From: Calothrix sp. NIES-4101 | GTDB taxonomy: Bacteria > Cyanobacteriota > Cyanobacteriia > Cyanobacteriales > Nostocaceae | Reading direction: 5' to 3' | Assembly: GCA_004296455.1 (NCBI GenBank) | Contig: AP018280.1 | Span: forward strand, 4,216,001-4,280,000 | DNA length: 64,000 nt | In this document: positions 9,011 to 18,174 of the stretch, one piece after another | Numbering within the stretch: position 1 is the stretch's first letter | Layout of the letters: each line of letters begins with the position of its first letter | The notes under the pieces: generated by a model | The model's database searches: none | Seen by the model: the letters and a program-made list of their open reading frames with translations, nothing else | Told to the model about the DNA's origin: nothing | Translations under genes and position numbers: made by a program

Positions 9011-10354
9011 TTACGGTAAAAGAAGTCTGGAATGGAATGCAAAAACTAATTCTTTACCTCCATTGTATTTCACTGATTCTATAAACCTTAAACAAAGTGC
9101 TCTCAGTTCTGAATCGGACAATTCTTCAAAAAAGTCCGCTTGATTTAAAGCCTCAAGTATATAAATATCTTCTTCAGTTTTAGACTCACGAACGCTCTTT
9201 TGTTGTTCGTGAATTTTTATTTGATACTCTGTTTCTGCGATTGTGGAATTAATCAAATCATTTTTTGGAAGAGTTTGTAATGTTGCTAACTGATGCTTTA
9301 AGGCAAGTAATTCTTCAGAAGTTTCTATTTGCTTCGCTATTGTTGAACTATTAACTGCATCCAAGATACTTTCAGCAAATTTGATTAATTCTCCAATAGT
9401 TATTTGTTTTACAATTGATGCCGAAATTTGCTTACTATTGCTACAAACAGATTTTCCGAATTTTTTATATTTTATACACTGGAATCTTAAAGAATTATTA
9501 CTGTCTTTTGAACCCGCACCAGTTTTGGACATACCAGCACCACATATCCCACAACGGAATAACCCAGCCAAAAAATGTGTTTTAAATTTGGCAGGGTCTT
9601 TTTTATGTAAAAAGGATGTAAGTTTTGATAATTCTTCGTATTGCTGTTGAGTAATTAAAGCTTCATGTGTCCCGTAATGCTTTTCTGTTTCTCCTGTCTT
9701 TAATTTGTAAAATGTATGTCCCCGAAGTGCAGGATTATGCAACCACTTGAGAATACTAGTAGGATACATTTTAATACTATGTTGCTCCACTAACCACCGA
9801 GAAAGAGATGTGAAGGAATTTTCGTAAAGCTTGTTAATTATTTCTTTTGCGATCGCCCAATTAGTAGGGTGCGGAGTACATTTTGAATTTTCATCTTTAG
9901 TATACCCAAATGGGGGCTTACCAAAGTATTTGAGATTGGAACGAAAATACTCAGTTCCAAAGGAAACTCTCTCAGATAGCAATCGACTTTCAAATTCTGC
10001 TAACCCGGCAATATTATTAATAGTTAGCCACCCAAAAGCAGAATTCGTATTCCCTAGCGGGGAATCTAGAATTGTTAGTTTTACTCCTACTTTTTGCAGT
10101 GTTTCTATTGTCCTGTGGATACTAATAACATTTCTCCCAAGTCGATCTAAGCGCGTAACAATTATTTCGGTTGCTACTCCATTTTTGGCAAGGTTAATTA
10201 ATTGGTTAAAATTCTTCCGCGTATCTTTTCTTCCAGACTCAATATCATATAGGATTTTTTCAGCACCAGCTTTTTCTAATCTATGAATTTGCTGATCGAG
10301 GGCTTCTGTATCTGCTTGATGGCGAGTAGATACACGAGCATAACCTATACGCAT
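9011..10354 (-). CDS. Large serine recombinase (XisF-type) of left nifD element
   Basis: Site-specific recombinase of 447 residues. The catalytic serine is Ser9 in GYARVST, with supporting arginines Arg68 and Arg71 in [10 protein letters not shown] Recombinase domain follows (about residues 170-260), then a zinc ribbon with CGICG and a later cysteine in VCSN (about 265-310), then a coiled-coil region. This is the layout of the large serine recombinases that excise the fdxN element (XisF) and several other nif interruptions in heterocystous cyanobacteria. Its start codon lies 60 bp from the point where nifD is broken, and it points away from nifD into its own element, as expected for an excisase encoded at the element edge. 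It would be expected to act in differentiating heterocysts. Confidence 0.9.
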   Translation of the reverse strand: MRIGYARVSTRHQADTEALDQQIHRLEKAGAEKILYDIESGRKDTRKNFNQLINLAKNGVATEIIVTRLDRLGRNVISIHRTIETLQKVGVKLTILDSPLGNTNSAFGWLTINNIAGLAEFESRLLSERVSFGTEYFRSNLKYFGKPPFGYTKDENSKCTPHPTNWAIAKEIINKLYENSFTSLSRWLVEQHSIKMYPTSILKWLHNPALRGHTFYKLKTGETEKHYGTHEALITQQQYEELSKLTSFLHKKDPAKFKTHFLAGLFRCGICGAGMSKTGAGSKDSNNSLRFQCIKYKKFGKSVCSNSKQISASIVKQITIGELIKFAESILDAVNSSTIAKQIETSEELLALKHQLATLQTLPKNDLINSTIAETEYQIKIHEQQKSVRESKTEEDIYILEALNQADFFEELSDSELRALCLRFIESVKYNGGKELVFAFHSRLLLP

Positions 10355-10413
10355 AGAGGTTTTTTGAGATATTTCATGGATGAAATCAATCTTACCACAT
10401 TATATTTATAATC
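10355..10413. other. Element edge and attachment site, 3' side of nifD segment
   Basis: Between the recombinase start and the last nifD codon that matches nitrogenase (Met of FQKM) lies 59 bp of non-nif sequence. On the nifD strand it reads on for 23 codons to a stop and includes the inverted repeat TTTCAT-CC-ATGAAA. The breakpoint is at or just after AAGATG(G). The excision partner, with the remaining nifD 3' end (GlyXxxProPheArg, then the FeMo-cofactor histidine region), should lie to the left of the window. The exact crossover bases cannot be fixed without the partner site. Confidence 0.7.
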
Positions 10414-11022
10414 CATCTTCTGGAAGACGTACTTCTCTTTAATCCCTGAAGCGATTAAGTCAGGTTTCTTAGCTTTGACAAACTCTTCAAACTCATAAGC
10501 GGTAACATCATCGTAAATGATGGTCGCATTATCAATGTAGTCAGTAGTACGTTTGTAATCGTCATTGTGTGCAAACTCGTAACCAGTACCAACAACCTTG
10601 ATACCCAAGTCTTCAAACGCAGGTACAACGTGACGGGGACGCAAACCACCAACATAAAGCATAACGGTGTTACCTTCCAAACGGGGACGGTATTTCTTCA
10701 GCACCGCATCCATTGTTGGTTGGTATTTAGCGATAACTTTCTCAGCGTTATCTTGAATTTTCTTGTCGAACTTAGCAGCAATCTCACGCAATGAAGCAGC
10801 AATTTTGTGAGGTCCGAAGAAGTTAAATTCCATCCAAGGTAAGCCGTATGATTCTTCCAAACTACGACAGATGTAGTTCATGGAACGGTAGCAGTGGATC
10901 AAAATTAACTTAGCTGCGGGTCCTTGGATCAATTCGTTGATGGTACCGTCACCAGACCATTGAGCAACAACGCGCAAGCCCATTTCTTCGAGCAACATCC
11001 GACTTGCCCATGCGTCACCACC
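10414..11022 (-). CDS. nifD: nifD internal exon-like segment, interrupted on both sides
   Basis: NifD is the alpha subunit of the molybdenum-iron nitrogenase. This 203-codon open segment runs from [15 protein letters not shown] to KEKYVFQKM and matches NifD without gaps or stops. It contains the FeMo-cofactor cysteine (in [10 protein letters not shown], codon 44 of the segment), GLRPRHV and [12 protein letters not shown], but lacks the N-terminal half with the P-cluster cysteines and the C-terminal part with the cofactor histidine. Upstream of GGDAW the frame meets a stop after one codon (TAG at 11026-11028). Downstream it runs into 23 unrelated codons. A start at the internal ATG (10998) would be meaningless. 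The good conservation argues that it is still used after excision of both flanking elements. Confidence 0.93.
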
Positions 11023-11084
11023 AAACTAATATTGTACAACACAGAATTTTGTAGTATCCTTGTGAAAAACTACTATTTGACGGT
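11023..11084. other. Element edge and attachment site, 5' side of nifD segment
   Basis: 62 bp separate the first nifD-matching codon (GGT GGT GAC GCA) from the ATG of the right-hand recombinase. On the nifD strand the element side reads TACAATATTAGTTT before GGTGGTGAC. TACAATAT resembles the Tyr-Asn-Ile codons expected just before Gly-Gly-Asp in NifD, so the shared core may lie here, followed by a few element-specific bases. A weak inverted repeat (GTAGT / ACTAC) lies in the element arm. The partner site with the nifD 5' part should lie to the right, outside the window. Confidence 0.65.
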
Positions 11085-12425
11085 ATGCGAGTAGGATATG
11101 CCAGGGTCAGTACTGGGGAACAAGATGACGCACTTGTACAACAAATGGCGCGTTTAGAGAAAACTGGAGTTGATAAAATTTTCTCAGATATCAAGTCGGG
11201 CAAATCAAACAAGCGTAAAGAATTTAACAAACTATTGTCCTTGTGCAAAAAAGGAGAAATAAAGGAAATAGTCATTACTCGGATTGACAGGTTAGCGCGT
11301 TCAGTAGTTTCAATGTCCCGCGCGATCGCACTGTTTGAGGAAATGAACATTAAACTAACAATCCTTGATGCACCAGTTGAGAATATATCGAATCCATTCT
11401 CGAAATTCTCTATCAATCAAATGGGTGCATTAGCTCAGTTTGAGAGCGATTTGTTGCAAAGTCGAGTCAGGCATGGGTACAACTATTTCCGAGAAAAAAA
11501 TAAAGCACCTTCCCACGTTCCCTTCGGCTACGCTCGAATCGATGAAAAATATGCTCCGGACTTATCTCTGCATGAATCAGGTAAAACCAATTGGGCGATC
11601 GCCCGTGAAATTATCGATTGGATGATTGCCAATAAAGCATCCATTAGAGGAACAGCGCATTACACTCAATCCCAGTATGGCATCCGTTGGTCGATCACTG
11701 GTTTTCATAACTGGCTGAAAAATCCCGTACTCCGGGGACACACTCGTTACAATGTCCATAATAAACAGCACAAGCCGGAAGAATGGGATGTCAGGAAAGA
11801 TACCCACACAGCACTCATTGACCCAATAACCGACGAGCAATTGCGATCGCTAATGGAACAGAACCAGCGCATTTGGGGTGGAAATCGACTACAAGGAAAT
11901 CGCGGTACGGGTTTACTTTCTGGTCAGATTTACTGCAACTGCTGTGGAGGGAAGTGTTACGTTAGTCGCAAAGACAAGGATTTATTAACTTGTTCCAAAA
12001 GGAACACTTACGGTAAGACCTATTGCTCAAATAAACGTGCAACACCTTTATCTAAGGTAGTTGAGTACGTTGACAATGCCTTAAGCGAAAAGGCGATCGC
12101 ACTACGTGATTATGCATTGTCCGAAGATGAACCAGAACCAAACGAATTAATCGAATTGCGACATAAATTAGAAAGTCTGGAAAAAATACCCAAAGACGAT
12201 GTTATCGAAGATGCTATAGCAAGGATAAAAATAAAAATTCATCAATACAAGAAAATTACACCCAACCTAGCTTTAGTAGATGAATGGGTGCACACCTTCT
12301 CAGATATTAGATATTTTCAATTACTGCCACAAGAGAAGAAGTCGGAGTTATACCGAAAGTTTCTTCATGCAGTCGTTATCGATAGCGGCTCTGTTGTCCG
12401 TGTCGAATTTGTCGAGATTATCTAG
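11085..12425 (+). CDS. Large serine recombinase (XisF-type) of right nifD element
   Basis: 446-residue recombinase with catalytic Ser9 in GYARVST, Arg66 and Arg69 in TRIDRLARS, the Recombinase domain from about residue 160 to 250 and a zinc ribbon (CNCCGG ... TYCSN, about 280-310), then a charged helical tail. It is clearly a different protein from the recombinase at 9011-10354: identity is confined to catalytic and zinc motifs. It starts 62 bp from the 5' break in nifD and points away from nifD, so it should belong to a second element that extends to the right. The pair is arranged as a mirror image around the nifD segment. Confidence 0.9.
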   Translation: MRVGYARVSTGEQDDALVQQMARLEKTGVDKIFSDIKSGKSNKRKEFNKLLSLCKKGEIKEIVITRIDRLARSVVSMSRAIALFEEMNIKLTILDAPVENISNPFSKFSINQMGALAQFESDLLQSRVRHGYNYFREKNKAPSHVPFGYARIDEKYAPDLSLHESGKTNWAIAREIIDWMIANKASIRGTAHYTQSQYGIRWSITGFHNWLKNPVLRGHTRYNVHNKQHKPEEWDVRKDTHTALIDPITDEQLRSLMEQNQRIWGGNRLQGNRGTGLLSGQIYCNCCGGKCYVSRKDKDLLTCSKRNTYGKTYCSNKRATPLSKVVEYVDNALSEKAIALRDYALSEDEPEPNELIELRHKLESLEKIPKDDVIEDAIARIKIKIHQYKKITPNLALVDEWVHTFSDIRYFQLLPQEKKSELYRKFLHAVVIDSGSVVRVEFVEII

Positions 12426-12563
12426 CACTAGTTCGGGGTGAGCCAAATAATATTTAACTGTTTCATCGTCTAAGTGCTTCACTTTCTGATACACAATCGC
12501 TGTCTTTTTTAACCAGGAAGGAAGCGATTCTTTTTTAGTGACATCCATAATCGTGTTTTGCAT
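12348..12563 (-). CDS. Possible small protein overlapping the recombinase 3' end
   Basis: A 71-codon frame that is convergent with, and overlaps by 78 bp, the 3' end of the right-hand recombinase. The part outside the overlap (residues 1-45) is charged and helical (KKESLPSWLKKTAIVYQKV, DDETVKYYLAHPELVLD) and does not look like random antisense sequence, but I recognise no family and no strong ribosome-binding site. It may be the remains of a longer gene whose 3' end was replaced by the recombinase. Confidence 0.3.
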   Translation of the reverse strand: MQNTIMDVTKKESLPSWLKKTAIVYQKVKHLDDETVKYYLAHPELVLDNLDKFDTDNRAAIDNDCMKKLSV

Positions 12564-13943
12564 CTGTGGCGCTCTTGATTAAGTTTACTCAAGGGTCGAA
12601 ATATTTCTGTTACAGGCAATCTTTTTACGATAAATCTTCATCCCGCTAACGCGATATTCTTATAGAATGCTGCACATCGCATTTAGACATTGAAAGAATG
12701 ACAGTGATATTAATATTTAATGATCCGATTTCATTGCAACGACAGCAATAAATGAAATTCGCATTTGCCATAATGAATTACCATACTCCAACAGGGAGTG
12801 ATACTTAAGTCATACGGTTAAACTACGCCGACCTAATGTCTCAAATTTTGTGCGACATACCTAATTTTTTTCAGTAAGAACTTAGGCAAAAAACAAGCCT
12901 TTCTCATACTGCAACTAGACCTTTATCTAACAGCAGAGAAAGAATAGTCGATCAGCATAATCTAAATGCACTTAACTAGATGAATTTGCAGCGGAACAAC
13001 TTCCAACATAGTAACACATTTATCTCCATTTTGACAATTTTCTTACTCTCTCAGAGAATTAATACTTATATATTAGTCTATATAATATTGTTGTATTTAT
13101 TTTTTTTTACACGTAAGTAGGTGGGTTGAATTAAATATAAAATGATATAGCACTACATAATTCTTATTTCACGGGCTTTTAAGAGGATTAATCATTTTAC
13201 AAATAATTACGCCTTCCTACTTATCAAACACCAATTATATATCGATTCAAAGGTTTGTCAGACAAGAATTATACTACAGACACAGTGTTGATAGAGGAAT
13301 AAATAAAGTGTAATAAATAGTAGTTAATATACGAATACTGAATTTTTATCTGATTATAAAATTAAAATGATAAAAATTGCCAAAAGCACCGGAAATGCTG
13401 GCTCATAGCTGTGTGGGAATCCTGTTCAAGTTCTATATGAGCGATTGAATATGGTTGATTACCCAGCCCATTGGCGAGAAATTATCGAAACGTTTTTGGG
13501 ATCATGAAGAAAAATCTCGATATCAGTCACCGAGTAATTGAGTAATTTACGGATATCATAGATTCCAAAAATGTTAATTTCCAACTTGCCTGTTTTCTCA
13601 GAAACATCTAATAGTTGATTGCAAATTAGTTCGTCTTAACATAAATCAAGTTCACATAAACATTTGCGCTACACCAGTAATATTATCCCCACCAGACCCA
13701 ACTGCTCACATATCCCCATAAATCTGACAAATCGCAGTAGATAATGGTGATTTTAACTTAATCGAATCAGGATTGTAATAAAAATTTTAAAATTTACAAA
13801 TATTTTTCTGCCGACAAATAATCTTGCATTTTTTGCTTTTAATTATGATTTAAATAGTATCCACAGTAACTAACCAAAATCACAGGCGAAAACATCATAA
13901 AAATCAACATTTGATTCGTTACTAATCGATGATTTAATTATCA
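12564..13943. other. 1.38-kb AT-rich region without a recognised gene
   Basis: No frame of convincing length or composition is seen on either strand. The sequence is much richer in A and T than its neighbours, contains poly-T stretches near 13100, and lacks HIP1 sites over its whole length, unlike most of the window. It may be a decayed region between the recombinase and the truncated GNAT gene. A very short frame near 13451 reads MVDYPAHWREIIETFLGS and then stops; it may be a fragment of a lost gene. Confidence 0.5.
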
Positions 13944-14207
13944 TCAGCAACCAGCGATTAGATATAGATGCCATGTTCCTTCAGTCATACTTTCCGGTGC
14001 AAAATAGGCAACCCCCATCAAATTGCGATGGTCGGAGACCGGGCTTTGCCCATCGCAAAGCCAAATGCCAGAACTATCAGTTGCATCGTCGAAGCAAGCA
14101 GCCAGTATTTGAGCGAGTCCCCCAATTTCCTCTGATTGGAATAAACCAGTCGCCTCAGCTAAAGCCAATAATGCGGTAGTATCATCGGGTACAATTGCTC
14201 GAATCAT
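13944..14207 (-). pseudogene. 5' fragment of a GNAT acetyltransferase gene
   Basis: 87 codons corresponding to the first half of a GNAT N-acetyltransferase: MIRAIVPDDTTALLALAE, then LMGVAYFAPESMTEGTWHLYLIA, where the acetyl-CoA fold would continue with the pyrophosphate loop. The frame instead ends after AGC at 13944, so the acetyl-CoA binding half is missing and the protein cannot be functional. In the middle, a 36-bp dispersed palindrome (14023-14058) is inserted in frame and adds the residues CDGQSPVSDHRN. The sequence beyond the break is AT-rich and unrelated. Confidence 0.7.
14023..14058. repeat. Small dispersed palindromic repeat, copy 1
   Basis: TTGCGATGG and CCATCGCAA form a 9-bp stem around a centre that includes GGAGACCGGGCTTTGC. 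The 32-bp core recurs at 25833-25864 (inverted, about 28 of 32 identical) and at 52852-52883. This copy lies inside a coding frame without shifting it, so it behaves as a mobile peptide-coding insertion. Confidence 0.7.
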
Positions 14208-14342
14208 GCCAACTCCCCATAAAGTTCAAACATTAACATTTATCCACGGCACGCAGCTTAACAACAAAAATTAGTAAGTAAATTATTTTACCGCTACAAC
14301 GAATTAATCAACTTTCAATGTTTTATACTACTATTTAGTAGT

Positions 14343-15005
14343 ATGTATTTACTAATCAATCCTGTCAATGTGAGCCAGAAAAAAATCATTCACATCGACA
14401 TGGATGCTTTTTATGCATCCGTCGAGCAGCGCGACAATCCCGAATATCGAGGTAAACCTTTAGTGGTAGGTAGTTTACCCAGTCAACGCGGGGTAGTCGC
14501 AGCCGCAAGTTACGAGGCAAGGAAATTTGGGATTCATTCAGCCATGCCTTCGAGTTTAGCAGTTGCCAAATGTCCCCATCTAATCATTGTTCGTCCTAGA
14601 TTTGAGGTATACCGAGCCATATCGACTCAAATCCACAACATATTTAGACTCTACACCGACATTTTTGAACCCGTGGCATTGGATGAAGCCTACCTTGATG
14701 TCACCGAAAATAAAGGGAAATTAGCCTACGCTTCCACCGTTGCCCGACAAATTCGCTCGCAGATATTCCACGAAACCAACCTGACTGCATCCGCAGGAAT
14801 ATCGGTCAATAAATTCTTGGCAAAAATGGCATCTGGATTGAAGAAACCCAACGGGATGACAGTGATATTACCGGAAGAAGCCGAAAGCTTTGTCGAAGCG
14901 TTACCAATTGAAAAGTTTCACGGAATTGGTAGGGTGACAGCAGCCAAAATGCAATCCTTGGGGATTCGCAGTGGGGCAGATTTAAAGGCACGTTCACTCC
15001 GTTAA
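14343..15005 (+). pseudogene. dinB: 5' part of DNA polymerase IV (dinB)
   Basis: The frame encodes the first about 215 residues of a Y-family translesion polymerase: IHIDMDAFYASVEQRD (metal site), AASYEARKFGIHSAMPS, then EPVALDEAYLDVT (catalytic Asp-Glu) and the start of the helix-hairpin-helix region, GADLKARS. A full enzyme has about 350-400 residues; the little-finger DNA-binding domain is missing. The frame ends where it meets, in opposite orientation, the truncated FtsK-like gene, so both genes lost their 3' halves in one rearrangement. Without the little finger it is unlikely to be active. Upstream, TATACTACTATTTAGTAGTATG around 14325-14345 contains an inverted repeat ACTACTA/TAGTAGT that could be an operator. 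Confidence 0.85.
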
Positions 15006-16116
15006 AGCAAGTCAAGGAAACCAACTTCACATCGCTCAGAGCAAGTCTGACTAAACTGGGAGGATAGCGCAACGCTAAATATAAAACCATCGCTTTTTCA
15101 AACTGACTCTTTCCACCACCAGTCATCCCTCCTCCCAAGGTATGGTAAACATTTGAGTCAAACAGGGAGATTTCGATATACTTCCCATCGACATCTACAC
15201 CACCGGGGATAACAACGCGGTTAATATCAATCTCATTGGTTAAATCCACATAATCTGCGAAATTAGCAATTTGGCGATCGCATCTGGGAATATCGAATAC
15301 GACAGCACCGGGTATAACAGATATCATCGGTGGGTTATCAAATCCCAGTTGTTCCCCCAATTGTTGAACCAAATCGCTACCAAGTCCTTGAACTTTCTTG
15401 AAGCTAACCCCTTTCCCCAACTTGATTTTGATGCGTTTGAAGGTGGGACCAGTTTTCGTATCGAGGTAACTACAGGTAATGCCAAAATCATTCAGGGTTT
15501 CGACTAAGTTGTCACCAACTTGAGAATTAAAATTTTCTGCGATCGCGATATTATCATAATCGGGATTATTAGTATTTACAGCATTTTGAGCAACGACTAA
15601 AGATGGAACTTCTCCAGTCTTCTTAGCAACTAATTCAGCCGTTTTATAAACAAGTTGCTTCAAATAAATATTTTTAGTGGATTCCGCAGTCTTGATTAAA
15701 CTTTGATAGGATTTACTTTTTTGATATTGCTGATATAAATCGACAATAAAAGCATCACGTTCATATTTACTAATGTAGCGATTGGTTAAAATATATTCCA
15801 AAGCCAACTTAGAAAAAGCCAAATCTTCTAAGTTTAATTCTGCCCAACAAACATCGATAATTTCTTCAGCAGAAGTGCCACTAATTACAGCCTGATAAAT
15901 GAGTTCAAATAAATAATTATGGTCATAACTCTTGGTGGGTCGAATGATTTTACTGCCAAAATCCGATTCTTCAAGAACATCAATAATATACTGCTGCTGA
16001 CTTAAATCAAATATTTGCTCGGCTTCTGTGATGATTTCCTGATTTGATAATCCTTGCGATTTGAGGCTATACACTGCATTAGCGATCTCCTGATGATTAT
16101 AATCAGACATTATCAA
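14990..16116 (-). pseudogene. FtsK/SpoIIIE-like DNA translocase, 3' end lost
   Basis: About 370 residues of a plasmid-type FtsK-like translocase. The N-terminal half is helical and species-specific; the motor starts with GKGVSFKKVQGLGSDLVQQL and continues to the Walker A GMTGGGKSQ (about residue 330) and LALSDVK, where the Walker B region should follow. At about 14990-15000 the sequence runs into antisense dinB, so the rest of the motor is missing; the frame stays open to 14806 only by chance. It is the last gene of the minus-strand operon starting at 20339 and overlaps the lysozyme gene by 4 bp. In an intact conjugative element this motor would pump DNA to the transfer channel. Confidence 0.8.
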
Positions 16117-16913
16117 CCTCCCAAGGCTAACAATTGCTGTTGGTAATAATTATTCAACTCCTGCATACTTTTGGGATTTTGATTGTAGGAATTACAAGGA
16201 AAGGAAGCCCAAATCTTGCCAACTTTACATGCTGCTTTCGTGAAATTACCAGATTCAATATCCGCGATCGCATTGTTCCGACGAATGTACTCAACAGCCA
16301 TCCTGTCCTGGGATTGGGGTGAAAAATCAGTTAGTTTGAGCTTAGGTTGCAAGTCCCACCAAGACTTATCTAGCATTTGGTAAGCACCAGCAGCAGTTGA
16401 ACAAACTCGTTTACCATTAATTGGGGCACATTGCTTGATTAATGGATGTGTTGAAAAGTTATTAAAAGTACCATTAAAAACTAATTTACGATAACTTTCT
16501 TTTGTATTTGTTCCAGTTTCAGCCCAGCGAATAGTTGCTAAAAAAGCTTGCATTTTCGGAGAATATTTAGAATTTACTCCAATATTAGTCTGAAGAGAAC
16601 TAGTTTTAAATCCAAAAGTTTGAGAACCTAACAAACAGTAAATACCCAAACAAGAAATCGAAGCTAAAGATAAATGAATTGGTTTAATTTTACTGGCAAC
16701 ACGGTGATAATCTACTCCAGGAAATAGTCCAAATATACCACCAATAATAAAACCTAATTTCCAACTATCAGTTGACTTCCCAAAAGCGCTAACGAGGCAT
16801 ATTTTATCAGTATTAGGAGAAACTAAACCGCATGAAACAGAAGCAATTCCATAACTCAAAGCAACCGAACTCGCAGCACCAATTAAGCCGGAGATGAATA
16901 TTTTCCATAACAT
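16113..16913 (-). CDS. Membrane-anchored lambda-R-like lytic transglycosylase
   Basis: 266 residues. The N-terminal third has three hydrophobic segments (about 5-30, 52-66 and 82-98). The rest matches lambda endolysin R: FLATIRWAETGT with the catalytic Glu at 132, STAAGAYQMLDKSWWD, LTDFSPQSQDRMAVEYI and GKIWASFP. Enzymes of this type cut the glycan strand of peptidoglycan without lysozyme hydrolysis. The membrane anchor and the position between an M23 peptidase and an FtsK-like translocase suggest that it opens the cell wall for a transfer apparatus, like VirB1, rather than lysing the cell. It overlaps the downstream translocase gene by 4 bp and follows the M23 gene after 1 bp. Confidence 0.85.
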   Translation of the reverse strand: MLWKIFISGLIGAASSVALSYGIASVSCGLVSPNTDKICLVSAFGKSTDSWKLGFIIGGIFGLFPGVDYHRVASKIKPIHLSLASISCLGIYCLLGSQTFGFKTSSLQTNIGVNSKYSPKMQAFLATIRWAETGTNTKESYRKLVFNGTFNNFSTHPLIKQCAPINGKRVCSTAAGAYQMLDKSWWDLQPKLKLTDFSPQSQDRMAVEYIRRNNAIADIESGNFTKAACKVGKIWASFPCNSYNQNPKSMQELNNYYQQQLLALGG

Positions 16914-16914
16914 A

Positions 16915-17565
16915 TTACCGACCTGCTAAATATTGCTGCAAGTAAGGACGAGGATTAATAGGTTTATCGTTCACTCGAACCTCAAAATGTAGATGTGGTG
17001 CAGTGGACATACCTGTGCTACCCACTGCTGCGATCGCTTGTCCCCGTCTAACCTGCTGTCCTTCTTGCACATAAAGTTTGCTTGCATGACCATAAAGCGT
17101 TGATTTTCCCCCTCCATGATTCACAATTACAGCGTTACCATACCCACCTCTTTTCCCTGCAAACTCAACCTTTCCGTTGCTGATCGCATAAATTGGAGTA
17201 CCCATCGCAGCACCAAAATCTATACCAGTATGAAATCTGCGTTCTCCGGTAATTGGGTGAATTCTCCAGCCAAATCCACTCGTCACAGGGGTGTTTTTGA
17301 CTGTAGGAAAAGCGATTTGACTGGTACTTCTATCATTCGTAATACTTGTATTGCCTTCACCAATCAGGTTTTGCAGAGATTTGACCAATGGTTGCGATTC
17401 AATCCAGGAAGAGATTTGAGGATGTGCGATCGCAATAGTCAAGAGTAAAGTTGCAAAAGCATAATACCAATTTCTATCAATTGAGTTACGTTCAAATTTT
17501 CTAGCTCCAATTGACGTATCTTCTGAAGCAGTTTTAGTACTATCAATTTCCAGCTTGATTCGCAT
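16915..17565 (-). CDS. M23-family peptidoglycan endopeptidase
   Basis: 216 residues with an N-terminal transmembrane anchor (about 34-50) and a C-terminal LytM/M23 domain. The zinc ligands are visible in HTGIDFGAAMGT (His, Asp) and APHLHFEV (HxH). GWRIHPITGERRFHTGID and NHGGGKSTLYGHAS are typical. It cuts peptide cross-links in the cell wall. It overlaps the upstream small membrane protein gene by 23 bp and is followed 1 bp later by the transglycosylase gene, so the two wall enzymes are made together as part of one envelope-penetrating machine. Confidence 0.9.
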   Translation of the reverse strand: MRIKLEIDSTKTASEDTSIGARKFERNSIDRNWYYAFATLLLTIAIAHPQISSWIESQPLVKSLQNLIGEGNTSITNDRSTSQIAFPTVKNTPVTSGFGWRIHPITGERRFHTGIDFGAAMGTPIYAISNGKVEFAGKRGGYGNAVIVNHGGGKSTLYGHASKLYVQEGQQVRRGQAIAAVGSTGMSTAPHLHFEVRVNDKPINPRPYLQQYLAGR

Positions 17566-17794
17566 TTTTACAACTCGAATTAGTGGAACTTAGTAACTTC
17601 TCAAAATTATTTTTTGGGTTATTACAAATCGAATCAGTGGGGGTTGATGTCGGTTGAGAAAGAACTGCACTATTGATGGGAAATTTAATCTTTGAATTTA
17701 CGTTTTTCAAGTTATAAAACTTGAGGTATCCAGGTTGGAGAATATCTAGTAACCACACCAATAATGTAAATCCAAAGCAAACTTTTACCCACAT
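17543..17794 (-). CDS. Small single-pass membrane protein of the transfer-like operon
   Basis: 83 residues: a hydrophobic N-terminal segment (VCFGFTLLVWLLDILQP) and a polar Ser/Thr/Asn-rich tail that would lie in the periplasm. It overlaps the start of the M23 peptidase gene and shares 1 bp with the gene before it (17794-18144). I do not recognise a family. By position it is an accessory subunit of the envelope complex encoded by this operon. Confidence 0.6.
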   Translation of the reverse strand: MWVKVCFGFTLLVWLLDILQPGYLKFYNLKNVNSKIKFPINSAVLSQPTSTPTDSICNNPKNNFEKLLSSTNSSCKNANQAGN

Positions 17795-18144
17795 TATTCC
17801 AACTGCCGAAATACTGGCATCGCAAATGATGGTACTTTTTCTGGCACAACTTCAATCTTTTTCCCCGAAGCATAACCGGGTCCTGTATAACTGCCATTGA
17901 GTAAAAAATTAATCAGCAGTACGAACAACCATAATCCAACAGCACCTACACCAATAGGAGATTTGATACAGTCACCAAGAAAATAGGCAGGATACCAAAC
18001 AAAACGCCAGGTGTTTTGGGGATGCAATCTGTGGGCTTTCCATACTTCCACATAAGGGATTTCGATGTGGGGAACTCTAGGTTTTTGGGAAGCTTGGGAG
18101 TTGACATATCGAACCTCTAAGGGTTGAGTATCTATCACAGGCAT
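17794..18144 (-). CDS. Small membrane protein of the transfer-like operon
   Basis: 116 residues with a polar N-terminal half containing EVWKAHRLHPQNTWRFVWYPAY and one strong membrane segment (VGAVGLWLFVLLINFLL, about residues 68-84), then a short tail with GPGYASGKK. A good ribosome-binding site (GGAGG) lies about 20 bp upstream of the ATG. It overlaps the next gene by one base. I recognise no family. Confidence 0.6.
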   Translation of the reverse strand: MPVIDTQPLEVRYVNSQASQKPRVPHIEIPYVEVWKAHRLHPQNTWRFVWYPAYFLGDCIKSPIGVGAVGLWLFVLLINFLLNGSYTGPGYASGKKIEVVPEKVPSFAMPVFRQLE

Positions 18145-18174
18145 TCCCGATTGTTGGTTGACAATTCCTCCTTG

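Noticed and set aside
8955-9143. Small plus-strand frame starting MDNDNDKNVWW
   Set aside because: Most of it is antisense to the recombinase 3' end. Only about 18 codons lie outside, and no family or ribosome-binding site supports it.
10355-10413. Classical XisA-type nifD site (core GGATTACTCCG)
   Set aside because: GGATTA occurs by chance at the joint (ATGGATTATAAA), but the break lies before the MHSWDYSG region, and the local recombinase is of serine type, unlike XisA.
10414-10998. Stand-alone gene starting at the internal ATG of the nifD segment
   Set aside because: The NifD match continues upstream of this ATG to GGDAW, and the C-terminal 23 codons after FQKM are element sequence. It is an internal part of nifD.
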